From the NCBI RefSeq assembly GCF_000331735.1, contig NC_020126.1:1984001-2048000 (forward strand): a stretch of DNA of 64,000 nt, read 5' to 3'. The notes under the pieces were generated by a model. It worked only from the letters and a program-made list of their open reading frames with translations, did no database searches and had not been told where the DNA came from. The DNA is from Myxococcus stipitatus DSM 14675 (lineage in GTDB: Bacteria > Myxococcota > Myxococcia > Myxococcales > Myxococcaceae). Position numbers and translations under genes: made by a program. Below are positions 42,575 to 52,021 of the stretch, in pieces; within the stretch, counting starts at the first letter, position 1; every line of letters begins with the position of its first letter.

Positions 42575-43675
42575 TCAGGGCCGCTCTGGTGGGCGCAGCT
42601 TCCACGAGAGGATGCGCCCGTCCCTGCCCAGCACGAACACCTGGTCCCCGATGACGACGGGCTGGGAGCGCAGGGCGGTGTCCGTGCGCAGGGAGAAGGC
42701 TCGCTCCCACGTGGGCCGCTTCAGCGCTACCAGCCGCCCCTGTCGGCCTTGGGTCGGGACCAGCAGCACGTCGCCGTGGACCTCCGCGACGGCGGTGGTG
42801 AGCCGGTCGGGCAGCTCCACCCGGGCCACTTCCTGCCCGGTGGCCAGGTCGAGCCCCAGCAGCACTGGCGACTCCTCCTTGCTCGCGCCCACCCACAGCA
42901 CGCCCAGCGCGGACGACGGCGGTCCGGTGAGCTCCTCCGAGAACCCCTTCTCCCACAGCGGAGTCCCGTCCTTCGCCTGAAGGGCCCAGACGCGCTGGTC
43001 CCGCGTGCTGGCGTAGAGGACGTCGCCCCGCGCCGCGAGGCCCAGCACGTTCCGGAGCTCCCGCTGCCAGGCGAGTCCTCCATCCTCCAGGGACAGGGCC
43101 CTCAGTCCCGCGTCGCCGAGCGCCACGACGAGCCGCCCTCCCGCGAGGACGGGGGAGGGGAGTCCTCGTCGGGTGTCCAGGTGGGCCTCGTCGGGCTTGG
43201 GCGGCGCAACCCTCCAGCGGACCTTTCCCGTGTCCACCGCGAGGGCTCGCACCGCTCCGTCGGGAGCCACCACGTACACGGCGGTCCCCCCCGGAGCCAT
43301 CACGAGGGGGGTGAGGACGGGGGGCTCACCGGTGAGCCGCCACTGCTCCGTGCCAGTCGAGAGGGCCAGTCGCACCAAGTCCCCGGCGACGGTGCCGGCG
43401 ATGACGCTGTCTCCCGCCACCACGGGCCGGGTGGCCACCTCTCTTCCCAGGGCGACCCTCCAGACGATGCCGCCGCTGGGGTCCAGGCGCACCACGGCGC
43501 CGGCCTCGTTGCCGGTGAGGACCCCGTCCGGCAGGGGCGTCAGCCCGGCCCGGGAGGAGGCATCGGTGGAGGTCCGGAAGGCCGTCTCCGCGGGCTCCCG
43601 GCATCCCACGGCCATCACCAGTGTCAGGGCGAGCGCGAGGAGGGGGGGCCTGCATGGACACGTACGGGGCGACAT
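42575..43675 (-). CDS. PQQ-like beta-propeller lipoprotein
   Basis: 366 residues. Lipoprotein signal (MSPRTCPCRPPLLALALTL, lipobox Ala-Val-Gly-Cys). Seven or so blades follow, each with the W-motif pattern of PQQ/BamB repeats (GIVWRVALGRE, TEQWRLTGEPP, GKVRWRVAPP, GLAWQRELRNV, GTPLWEKGFS). BamB is an outer-membrane assembly lipoprotein with this architecture, and this could be a BamB-like factor. The role is not proven by context. Confidence 0.8.
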   Translation of the reverse strand: MSPRTCPCRPPLLALALTLVMAVGCREPAETAFRTSTDASSRAGLTPLPDGVLTGNEAGAVVRLDPSGGIVWRVALGREVATRPVVAGDSVIAGTVAGDLVRLALSTGTEQWRLTGEPPVLTPLVMAPGGTAVYVVAPDGAVRALAVDTGKVRWRVAPPKPDEAHLDTRRGLPSPVLAGGRLVVALGDAGLRALSLEDGGLAWQRELRNVLGLAARGDVLYASTRDQRVWALQAKDGTPLWEKGFSEELTGPPSSALGVLWVGASKEESPVLLGLDLATGQEVARVELPDRLTTAVAEVHGDVLLVPTQGRQGRLVALKRPTWERAFSLRTDTALRSQPVVIGDQVFVLGRDGRILSWKLRPPERP

Positions 43676-43710
43676 GGTTTGGAGGATGGCGTAAGGAAGG
43701 AGATTCGACC

Positions 43711-44874
43711 ATGCCCACGATTCGCGACGACGAGATTCCCAACGCCACCGGCATCCCCTCCGGGGCCCGGCGGACGGACCTGGTTCCGCCTCCCACGCTG
43801 GCGGTGACCGAAGAGCTGCTCCACGCCCTTCCCAAGACGGACCTGCATTGCCACCTGGATGGCTCGATGCGGCTGAAGACCATCCTCGAGCTCGCCGAGC
43901 AGCAGAAGGTCAAGCTGCTCGCCGACACCGAGGACGGCCTCGCCAAGGCCATCCACATGGGCGAGGTCTGCAAGAGCCTGGAGGAGTACCTCGTCGCGTT
44001 CGATGTGACGCTCTCCGTGCTCCAGACGGCGGACGCCCTCTACCGCGCGGCCTATGAGCTGGCGGTGGACGCGGCGGCGGAGAACGTGCGCTGGCTGGAG
44101 GTGCGCTACTCGCCCGCGCTGCACCTGCAGAAGGGCCTGAAGATGACGACGGTCATCGACTCGGTGCTCGAGGGCCTGCGCGTCGCCAAGCGCGAGACGG
44201 GCATCAAGTGCGGCGTCATCGTCTGCGGCATCCGCCACATCAACCCGCAGACGTCCATGCGGCTGGCGGAGCTGGCGGTGGCGTACAAGAACCGGGGCGT
44301 CATCGGCTTCGACCTCGCGGGCGCCGAGGCCAGCTTCCCCGCGAAGGACCACAAGGACGCCTTCCAGCTCATCCTCAAGAACAACGTCAACTGCACCGCC
44401 CACGCGGGCGAGGCGTACGGCCCCGAGTCCATCTCCCAGGCCATCCACAACCTGGGCTCGCACCGCATCGGCCACGGCACGCGGCTGCGCGAGGACGGGG
44501 ACCTGCTCAACTACGTCAACGACCACCGGATTCCGCTGGAGGTCTGCCCCACGTCCAACGTGCAGACGGGCGCGGTGTCCAGCCTCGCGGCGCACCCGCT
44601 GAAGTTCTACTTCGACTACGGCCTGCGGGTGACCATCAACACCGACAACCGCCTCATCACCGACACCACGGTGACGAAGGAGCTCTGGATCGCGCACAAG
44701 GAGCTGGGCCTGTCGCTGGATGACCTGACCACCATCATCGTCTCCGGCTTCAAGAGCGCCTTCCTCCCGTTCCGCGAGAAGCAGGACGTGCTGCACGCGG
44801 TGAACGAGGAGATCTCCAAGACGCTGGCGGCCTTCGACAAGAAGCGCCACGTGTCGGTGATGCAGCCCGGGTGA
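43711..44874 (+). CDS. add: Adenosine deaminase
   Basis: 387 residues from ATG 43711, preceded by AAGGAAGGAG. Zinc and catalytic motifs: DLHCHLDGS (two His), a His in CTAHAGEAYGPES with catalytic Glu, SHRIGHGTRL, CPTSNVQTGA, and VTINTDNRLI (metal Asp). It deaminates adenosine to inosine in purine salvage; adenine or related specificities exist in the family. A strong hairpin follows. Presence near endonuclease V (inosine-specific) and RNA-repair genes may be coincidental. Confidence 0.9.
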   Translation: MPTIRDDEIPNATGIPSGARRTDLVPPPTLAVTEELLHALPKTDLHCHLDGSMRLKTILELAEQQKVKLLADTEDGLAKAIHMGEVCKSLEEYLVAFDVTLSVLQTADALYRAAYELAVDAAAENVRWLEVRYSPALHLQKGLKMTTVIDSVLEGLRVAKRETGIKCGVIVCGIRHINPQTSMRLAELAVAYKNRGVIGFDLAGAEASFPAKDHKDAFQLILKNNVNCTAHAGEAYGPESISQAIHNLGSHRIGHGTRLREDGDLLNYVNDHRIPLEVCPTSNVQTGAVSSLAAHPLKFYFDYGLRVTINTDNRLITDTTVTKELWIAHKELGLSLDDLTTIIVSGFKSAFLPFREKQDVLHAVNEEISKTLAAFDKKRHVSVMQPG

Positions 44875-44893
44875 TGGCGTAGCCCTCGCTTCG

Positions 44894-44924
44894 AGCGGCG
44901 CGGCCTCATCGGCTCCGCGCCGCT
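44894..44924 (+). terminator. Hairpin terminator after the deaminase gene
   Basis: AGCGGCGCGG pairs with CCGCGCCGCT (10 bp perfect) around an 11-base loop, 20 bases past the stop codon. Confidence 0.6.
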
Positions 44925-44984
44925 AGGTGTGCCAGGGACGCTCGCAAGGGCGTCCCGGGTGTCTTGGTCCGGAGGGTGGCGCAC

Positions 44985-45764
44985 ATGGACTTGGAGTTGA
45001 GCGGCAAGGTGGTGCTGGTGACGGGCAGCTCGGACGGGCTGGGCGCGGCGGTGGCCCGGCGGCTGGTTCGAGAAGGGGCCCGGGTCGCCCTCTGTGCCCG
45101 AGGCGCGGAGCGGCTGGAGGCGACCGCGGCGGCGCTGCGGGCCGACGGTGGCGACGTGCTCGCGATGCCGGCGGACGTGTCCAAGGCCTACGAGCTGGAG
45201 CACTTCGTGGACGCCGCGCAGGCGCGGTGGGGCAGGGTGGACGGGCTCGTGAACAACGCGGGCTCGGCGGCGGGAAAGCCCTTCGCCTCGGTGACGGACG
45301 CGGAGTGGGAAGCGGACCTGCAGCTCAAGTTGTTCGCGGCGGTGCGCGCGGCCCGCCATGTGCTGCCTCACCTGAGTGCGTCCGGCGGCGGGTCCATCGT
45401 CAACGTGCTGTCGATTCGCGCGAAGGAGCCCGGGGCGCAGTCCACGCCGTCCTCGGTGACGCGTGCGGCGGGCATGGCGCTCATGAAGGCGCTGTCGAAG
45501 GAGCTGGGGCCGCGCGATATCCGCGTGAACGCCGTGCTCGTGGGCATGATTGAGAGCGGCCAGTGGGAGAAGCGGGCTCAGAAAGCCGGCAAGCCGCTGG
45601 CGGAGCTTCAGGCGGAGCTGGCGCGCAACGCGGGTGTCCCCCTGGGGCGCATCGGCAAGCCGGAGGAGTTCGCGGACGTGGTGGCCTTCCTGTTGTCGCC
45701 TCGCGCGGGCTACATCAGCGGCACGGCCATCAACGTCGATGGTGGGTTGTCCGGCGCGGTGTAG
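44985..45764 (+). CDS. Short-chain dehydrogenase/reductase with altered catalytic residues
   Basis: 259 residues from ATG 44985. The cofactor motif TGSSDGLG (about 14-21), NNAG near 90, and a C-terminal GYISGTAINVDGG are classic SDR. The Ser of the active site is in VNVLSIRA, but the YxxxK motif is replaced: the aligned segment reads TPSSVTRAAG, giving Ser for Tyr and Arg for Lys. It may have lost reductase activity, act as a dehydratase/isomerase-like or binding protein, or use another residue. Confidence 0.8.
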   Translation: MDLELSGKVVLVTGSSDGLGAAVARRLVREGARVALCARGAERLEATAAALRADGGDVLAMPADVSKAYELEHFVDAAQARWGRVDGLVNNAGSAAGKPFASVTDAEWEADLQLKLFAAVRAARHVLPHLSASGGGSIVNVLSIRAKEPGAQSTPSSVTRAAGMALMKALSKELGPRDIRVNAVLVGMIESGQWEKRAQKAGKPLAELQAELARNAGVPLGRIGKPEEFADVVAFLLSPRAGYISGTAINVDGGLSGAV

Positions 45765-45954
45765 TCCGCCGGCGAGCGCGCTGAGAAAGGCGCCCGGCGT
45801 CGTCAGGCCCGGGTGTGCCTGTCGTCCCTGCGCGTCGAGGACGGGCTTCACGCCGTCCGGCGACCGCGGCTGCTGACCCAAGGTCCACCATCTCTTCCGC
45901 CACGTCCCCCCGGGACGCTCGCATGCGAGCACCGGGGCATTCCTGAGCTGGGTC

Positions 45955-47379
45955 ATGCAGCCGAAACTGAATCGGCTCCTGCGGGCGCTTGCCCGTGAGG
46001 GGCTCGAGGTGACCTATGACGGTCGCCTCTACTCCGTGCGCCTCCAGGCCGACGCGAACGCGCCGCCCGCCGAGGTGCTTCTTCCCCCGGACCTGCCCGT
46101 CGAGGGCAAGGCCTTCCAACAACTCGCGCACCTCGCGGCCCTGCGGCACCCCAGCGGTGGCGAGGTCCTCCGTGTGCGCGCCACGCCCGACTTCCACCCT
46201 GGTGACTCCGGTGTGGCCATCGGCTCGGTGCTCCACACGCGAGGGCTCGTCGTCCCTGGCGCCGTGGGCACCGACATCAACTGTGGCATGCGCCTGCACG
46301 TCGCCGACCTGTCCGTCGACGACTTCCTGGCTCGACGTGATGCCTTCGTCGAGCGCATGAAGGGCCATTACTTCTTCGGAACGCGGGACGTGGCCATGTC
46401 CTCGCGCGCTTCCACGGCGCTGCTGCGCGACGGCATCCCGGGCTGGCTCCTGGAGACGCTGGATGCTCCCCTGGGGTGTGCTCGCGCCGCGGACTTGAAG
46501 CAGCTCGACGCGGAGGTGGAGCGCATCCACCTGGGCGGCGTGCTGCGAGGCAACCCGGACTGGGCTCCCGAGGCACTCACCCGTGAAGGCGTGGTGCGTG
46601 ACGCGGGCCTGGCCACCATCGGCGGAGGCAATCACTTCGTCGAGGTGCAGCGTGTGGAGGCCGTGGAGGACCGGGCGCGAGCCTGGGCCTGGGGTGTTCG
46701 CGAAGGGCAGCTCGCCTTCATGATTCACTCCGGCAGTCGGGACGTGGGCAAGCACGTGGGCGTGGCGTGGAAGGACAGGGCTCGCAAGGCCTGGCCTCAG
46801 GGGGCCCCGTTCCCCGACAGCGGCATCCTTCCCCTGGCGGACGAGACCCTCGTCTCCCAGTACCTGGAGGCCGAGGCCACCGCCGCCAACTACGCCTTCC
46901 TCAACCGCCTGCTGCTCGCGGAACTCTTGCGCCAGACGCTGCGCGAGCTGTTCGGCGACGTGGAGGCGCCCCTCGTCTACGACGTGCCCCACAACATCAC
47001 CCTCCCGCACGAGGGCGGCTTCCTGGCGCGCAAGGGGGCGTGCCCGGCGGCCGCGGAGCAGCCCGTCATCATCCCGGGCTCCATGGGCGCCACCTCCTTC
47101 CTCATGGTGGGATGTGGCGACGCGCGGGCGCTGGAGTCCGCGTCCCATGGCGCGGGTCGGGCGCGCTCCCGCTTCTCCCTGGCCCGCGCGGGTGCGGACC
47201 AGAGCGAGGCGGCGCTGGGCTTGAAGGGCGTGGACTGCATCTCCCTGCGCGAGGAGCGCCGGGTGGAGGAGGCCCCCGCCGCCTACAAGCCCATCCGCCC
47301 GGTGGTGGACTCGCAGGTGGAGGCCGGCATCGTGCGCGAGGTGGCTCGGCTGTCCCCGCTGCTCACCTTCAAGGCCTGA
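45955..47379 (+). CDS. rtcB: RtcB RNA ligase
   Basis: 474 residues. Metal and guanylylation motifs are complete: TDINCG (106-111), GGGNHF (223-228), IHSGSR (257-262), PHNI (345-348), PGSMG (374-378), and HGAGR (398-402) with the His that takes GMP. RtcB joins 2',3'-cyclic phosphate or 3'-phosphate RNA ends to 5'-OH ends, repairing cleaved tRNA. In several bacteria rtcB is next to rsr and Y RNA genes; here it is 12 kb from rsr and 3.5 kb from Y-RNA-like element 3. No rtcA or archease was seen nearby. The start is the ATG at 45955; the sequence aligns from its first residues. Confidence 0.95.
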   Translation: MQPKLNRLLRALAREGLEVTYDGRLYSVRLQADANAPPAEVLLPPDLPVEGKAFQQLAHLAALRHPSGGEVLRVRATPDFHPGDSGVAIGSVLHTRGLVVPGAVGTDINCGMRLHVADLSVDDFLARRDAFVERMKGHYFFGTRDVAMSSRASTALLRDGIPGWLLETLDAPLGCARAADLKQLDAEVERIHLGGVLRGNPDWAPEALTREGVVRDAGLATIGGGNHFVEVQRVEAVEDRARAWAWGVREGQLAFMIHSGSRDVGKHVGVAWKDRARKAWPQGAPFPDSGILPLADETLVSQYLEAEATAANYAFLNRLLLAELLRQTLRELFGDVEAPLVYDVPHNITLPHEGGFLARKGACPAAAEQPVIIPGSMGATSFLMVGCGDARALESASHGAGRARSRFSLARAGADQSEAALGLKGVDCISLREERRVEEAPAAYKPIRPVVDSQVEAGIVREVARLSPLLTFKA

Positions 47380-47476
47380 GGGGGCCGAGCGCTGGAGGAC
47401 GGTGCCGCATCATTCTTCTTGGTGCGTGCACCGTCCCCTGGTTGGAATGCGCGCAGACGCGTCACGGGAGGGGAAC

Positions 47477-47944
47477 ATGGAGAACCACTTCGGAGCGCCC
47501 GCGGGGAATGAGCTTCCCCAGACGAATCCCCAGCAGGAAGTGTCCCTGCCGGCCATCCTCCTGATGGTCGCCTCGGCGCTGACGGCCCTGTGGGGGCTCA
47601 TGTACGTCGTGCAGACGGTGAGCCCCGCGGAGCTGGACCAGCTCTACACCGACCCCGCCATGGCCCCTTACCGGGACATGCTCGAGGAGAACCGGGGCCT
47701 CGTCGAGATCATGACCTCGACGGCCAAGCGCGTGATGATTTTCGGTCCCATCGTCGTGCTCAATGCCCTGGTCTTCGCGGGGGCCTGGCGGATGCGCCAG
47801 CTCAAGAGCCGGGGGCTGGCCATCGCCGGTGCCATCGCGTCACTGGTGCCCTGCTATGGCACCTGCTGCTGCATGGCGGCGCCCATCGGCATCTGGGCCC
47901 TGGTCGTCCTCTTCAAGCCCGAGGTGAAGGCCGCCTTCAGGTAG
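47477..47944 (+). CDS. Small integral membrane protein
   Basis: 155 residues from ATG 47477, preceded by GGGAGGGGAAC. A Pro/Gln-rich N terminus is followed by helices at about 24-45, 88-107 and 113-147. The last contains a run of four cysteines with Met (TCCCMAAP). Resembles DUF4190-type small membrane proteins. Function unknown. It overlaps the convergent GNAT gene by eight bases. Confidence 0.65.
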   Translation: MENHFGAPAGNELPQTNPQQEVSLPAILLMVASALTALWGLMYVVQTVSPAELDQLYTDPAMAPYRDMLEENRGLVEIMTSTAKRVMIFGPIVVLNALVFAGAWRMRQLKSRGLAIAGAIASLVPCYGTCCCMAAPIGIWALVVLFKPEVKAAFR

Positions 47945-48470
47945 GCGTCATCGCTCCGGCGGCCGGCTCCTGGCGCGACGCCGTCACGGGCCGCCGCTTC
48001 TGCATCCGCACACAGGCCAGCTGCACCCGCGCCGTCAGGGGCCTCCGGGCCGGGTGCAGCGAGACGTAGCCTCGGTGGCGATAGAAGTTCTCCGCGTTGA
48101 GGCTCGCATCCAGCCCCAACAGCGGCGTGCCGTCTCCCCACGCCACCGACTCCAGCGCGGCCAGCAATTGGGAGCCCACGCCTCGGCCCACCTCATCCGG
48201 CACCACGTAGAGGGCCTCCAGCTCTCCCTGCCGCGTGTCGAGCTGTCCGAAGCCCACCATGCGACGGCCGCGCTCCGCCACCAGCACCGTGCGCGGCCGG
48301 TCCGGGCGCAGGTAGCCCTCCGGCCGCAGCAGGCTCACCCAGGTGTTGAGCTCGTCGGGGGCATAGACACCCTGGCAGAGCGTCTCCACCGCCTCGGTGT
48401 GGATGCGCCACAGCGCGCGCCGGTCCGAGTCGCGCGCTGGCCTGAGGTGGAGGCCCCCCGACGCGCCCAT
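47937..48470 (-). CDS. GNAT acetyltransferase
   Basis: 177 residues. LHLRPARDSDRRALWRIHTEAV at the start, LEALYVVPDEVGRGVGSQLLAALE (acetyl-CoA binding loop) near 90, and SLNAENFYRHRGYVS near 125. The last ~35 residues look disordered. Eight bases after glgC on the same strand, so possibly cotranscribed. Substrate unknown. Confidence 0.8.
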   Translation of the reverse strand: MGASGGLHLRPARDSDRRALWRIHTEAVETLCQGVYAPDELNTWVSLLRPEGYLRPDRPRTVLVAERGRRMVGFGQLDTRQGELEALYVVPDEVGRGVGSQLLAALESVAWGDGTPLLGLDASLNAENFYRHRGYVSLHPARRPLTARVQLACVRMQKRRPVTASRQEPAAGAMTPT

Positions 48471-48477
48471 GGTCCCC

Positions 48478-49707
48478 TCAGGTGACCTTCATGCCCTTGG
48501 GGATGACCACCACTCCATCCGGCGTCACGTGGAAGCGCCGCTTGTCCTCCACCGGGTCGTAGCCGATGGTCGTCCCCGGCGGAATCTCCACGTTCTTGTC
48601 GATGATGGCCTTCCGCACGCGACTGCGGCGGCCGATGGTGACGTTCTCGAAGAGGATGGACGCCTCCACCTCCGAGTAGGAGTTGACGCGCACCTTCGGG
48701 GACAGCACGGACCGGTTCACGTGCCCGCCGGAGATGATGCAACCCTCGGACACCAGTGAGTCCGTTGCATGTCCCACGCGCGAGTTCTCCGCGTCCGCGA
48801 AGACGAACTTGGCCGGCGGGTAGTTGTGGGACTGCGTGTGGATGGGCCAGCGGTCGTTGTAGAGGTTGAAGATGGGGTCCACCTCCACCAGCTCCATGTT
48901 GGACTGGTAGTAGATGTCGATGTTCCCCACGTCCCGCCAGTAGCCGCGCTCCTTGGACTCCTGGCCGGCAATCTCGTTCTGCGCGAAGTCGTACACGTAG
49001 ACGGGCGCGTTCTTGTACAGCTCGCTGATGATGGACTTGCCGAAGTCGTGTGCGCTCGTCTCGTTGGCCGCGTCGCGCACCACCTCCTGCACCAGCACCT
49101 CGGTGGTGAAGAGGTAGTTGCCCATGGAGGCCAGGCACATCTTCGGGTTGCCCGGCATGGGCGGCGGGTTCTGGGGCTTCTCCAGGAACTGGCGCATGCG
49201 CCCGTCCGGCCCCACGTCGATGATGCCGAACTCGCGCCCCTGCTCGATGGGCACGGGGATGGCCGCCACGGTGCACGCCGCCCGCTTCGCGATGTGGAAG
49301 TCGAGCATCTGCCGCGTGTCCATCCGGTACACGTGGTCCGCGCCGAAGACGAAGATGAAGTCGGGCTCCTCGTCCGTGATGATGTTGAGGTTCTGGTAGA
49401 TGGCGTCGGCGCTGCCCTTGTACCAGTCCACCCCCGTCCGCATCTGCGCCGGCACCGCCTCCACGTAGTGCCCCAGGAAGGCGGACATCCGCCACGCGCG
49501 AGACAGGTGGTTGTTGAGCGAGTCGCTCTTGTACTGGGTGAGCACCTTCACCCGGTACACCCCCGAGTTGGTGAAGTTGGAGAGGGCGAAATCGATGATG
49601 CGATAGCGCCCCCCGAAGGGGACGGCGGGCTTGGCCCGCTCGCGCGTGAGCGGCTCCAGACGCGTGCCCGCGCCTCCCGCAAGAATCATCGCCAGGACCT
49701 TGGACAT
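48478..49707 (-). CDS. glgC: Glucose-1-phosphate adenylyltransferase
   Basis: 409 residues from ATG 49707, preceded by [30 protein letters not shown] is the nucleotidyl-transfer signature. DHVYRMD binds metal and sugar, EFGIIDV and FLEKP follow, and the C-terminal left-handed beta-helix has repeats such as [21 protein letters not shown]. It makes ADP-glucose for glycogen, and with treY and glgX at the window's end suggests glycogen-to-trehalose metabolism. Confidence 0.93.
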   Translation of the reverse strand: MSKVLAMILAGGAGTRLEPLTRERAKPAVPFGGRYRIIDFALSNFTNSGVYRVKVLTQYKSDSLNNHLSRAWRMSAFLGHYVEAVPAQMRTGVDWYKGSADAIYQNLNIITDEEPDFIFVFGADHVYRMDTRQMLDFHIAKRAACTVAAIPVPIEQGREFGIIDVGPDGRMRQFLEKPQNPPPMPGNPKMCLASMGNYLFTTEVLVQEVVRDAANETSAHDFGKSIISELYKNAPVYVYDFAQNEIAGQESKERGYWRDVGNIDIYYQSNMELVEVDPIFNLYNDRWPIHTQSHNYPPAKFVFADAENSRVGHATDSLVSEGCIISGGHVNRSVLSPKVRVNSYSEVEASILFENVTIGRRSRVRKAIIDKNVEIPPGTTIGYDPVEDKRRFHVTPDGVVVIPKGMKVT

Positions 49708-49934
49708 AGAACCTTCGGACGTTAGTCCGGCAACCTCGCCCCACAAGGCCGCCGAGGTTCCGCCGTCCGCCTTCGTTGAGTGTCCAACCGCGCCCGCCAC
49801 GTCCTCCCCACCCCAGGGGACTCGCCAGATGTGGGATATGGGCGCCATCCGAGGGGAGCCGGGCGTGCTGGATGCTCGGTTCCTGCAGGGGTTGCTTGGC
49901 TTCCGAAAACAGGGTCGTGCTAGCCTCGCGGGCG

Positions 49935-50816
<882 letters not shown>

Positions 50817-50818
50817 TC

Positions 50819-50974
50819 ATGTCGGAGCAAGCGGCCGGGCCCTCCGTGCTCGCGAGGCTGGTGCTCGTGCTGCTGGGCCTGAGCTTCCTGGGCGCCGCGT
50901 GGGTGTGGCGCCACCGCTCCGAGCCGTGGGCCGGCCCCCTGGTGGACCGCGCCCGCCAGACAGTGGGCCGGTAG
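50819..50974 (+). CDS. Small single-pass membrane protein
   Basis: 51 residues beginning two bases after the stop of the diguanylate cyclase. A short polar N terminus, one helix (LARLVLVLLGLSFLGAAWVW) and a basic tail. Tight spacing suggests cotranscription and a partner role for the cyclase, but no family is recognised. Confidence 0.5.
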   Translation: MSEQAAGPSVLARLVLVLLGLSFLGAAWVWRHRSEPWAGPLVDRARQTVGR

Positions 50975-50992
50975 CTCCGGCCCACTCACGCG

Positions 50993-52021
50993 TCAGGTGC
51001 CCTGGCGCAGGTCTCCGAGCCGACCCTTCGTCCCAGGCAGGCTCCCGGGCGGCAGCTTCCCGTAGATGTGCTTCACGGTGTCGGCCAGCGTCTCCTGCGC
51101 GTCGCGCGCGCGGAAGCCCAGCTCGGCCTCCGCCTTGGCGGCGTCCAGCCAGAAGTAGTGCTCGCCAATCTCCACTTCCTGCGGATCCAACGGCGCGGGC
51201 GTCCCACGCAGCTTCGCCCAGCGCTCCAGCAGCTGGCTGCCCAGGATGTTCACCTGCGAGGGCAGCTTGAGCCGAGGCGCCGCCACGCCGGTGAGGCGCT
51301 CCAGACGATGGAAGAACTCCGTCATCGTCATGTTCACGCCCATCAGGTGGCGCCCGTACACCTCGCCCCGCGTGAGCGCGCTGTGGAACGCATCCGCCGC
51401 GTCGCGCACGTCCACGAAGGACATGCCGCCGCCGGGCATCGCGGGAAGCTCCCGGTTGAGGAACTTCACCACCATCCACGTCGAGGAGAGCCGGTCATCC
51501 CCCGGGCCCATGAGCAGGCTCGGGTTGAGGACGACGAGCGGGATGGAGTGCTTGCGGCAGTACTCCAGCGACAGCTTCTCTTCGTAGATTTTCGAGAGGT
51601 AGTACGGCCAGCGGGACACCACCGAGAGCGGGTAGTCGGCGGACTCGTCCAGCACCGCGGGGTCCTTGGACACCGCCGTGGTGCCGGAGGTGGAGGCCAG
51701 CACGACGCGCTGGACACCCGCCTCGCGCACGTCGCGCAAGAGCTCACGCGTGCAGTCCACGTGCAGCTCGAACATCTTCCGCCCGTCCTTGGGCTGGAAG
51801 GAGACGAGCCCCGCCAGGTGGTAGACGCCCTCCACGCCCTCCAGCGAGCGGCGCACCACGTCCCGGTCCTTCAAGTCTCCCGCGACGTACTCCGTGCCCG
51901 CGTAGGCTGGACCCGTGGGCCGCGTGCGGCCGATGAGGCGCACCGTGTGCCCGGCCGCCACCAGCTTGGGCACCAGATGCGCGCCCAGGAACCCCGTGCC
52001 TCCCGTCACCAGCAGCTTCAC
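50993..52021 (-). CDS. Extended SDR (NAD-dependent epimerase/dehydratase or dihydroflavonol-reductase-like)
   Basis: 342 residues. TGGTGFLGAHLV near residue 6, YHLAGLVSFQP near 68, and YYLSKIYEEKL with the YxxxK motif near 150. This group includes 3-beta-hydroxysteroid and dihydroflavonol reductase-like enzymes. The ATG overlaps the TGA of the ElbD-like gene (52018-52021), so it is the last gene of the lipid operon and probably reduces or oxidises a lipid intermediate. Confidence 0.85.
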   Translation of the reverse strand: MKLLVTGGTGFLGAHLVPKLVAAGHTVRLIGRTRPTGPAYAGTEYVAGDLKDRDVVRRSLEGVEGVYHLAGLVSFQPKDGRKMFELHVDCTRELLRDVREAGVQRVVLASTSGTTAVSKDPAVLDESADYPLSVVSRWPYYLSKIYEEKLSLEYCRKHSIPLVVLNPSLLMGPGDDRLSSTWMVVKFLNRELPAMPGGGMSFVDVRDAADAFHSALTRGEVYGRHLMGVNMTMTEFFHRLERLTGVAAPRLKLPSQVNILGSQLLERWAKLRGTPAPLDPQEVEIGEHYFWLDAAKAEAELGFRARDAQETLADTVKHIYGKLPPGSLPGTKGRLGDLRQGT

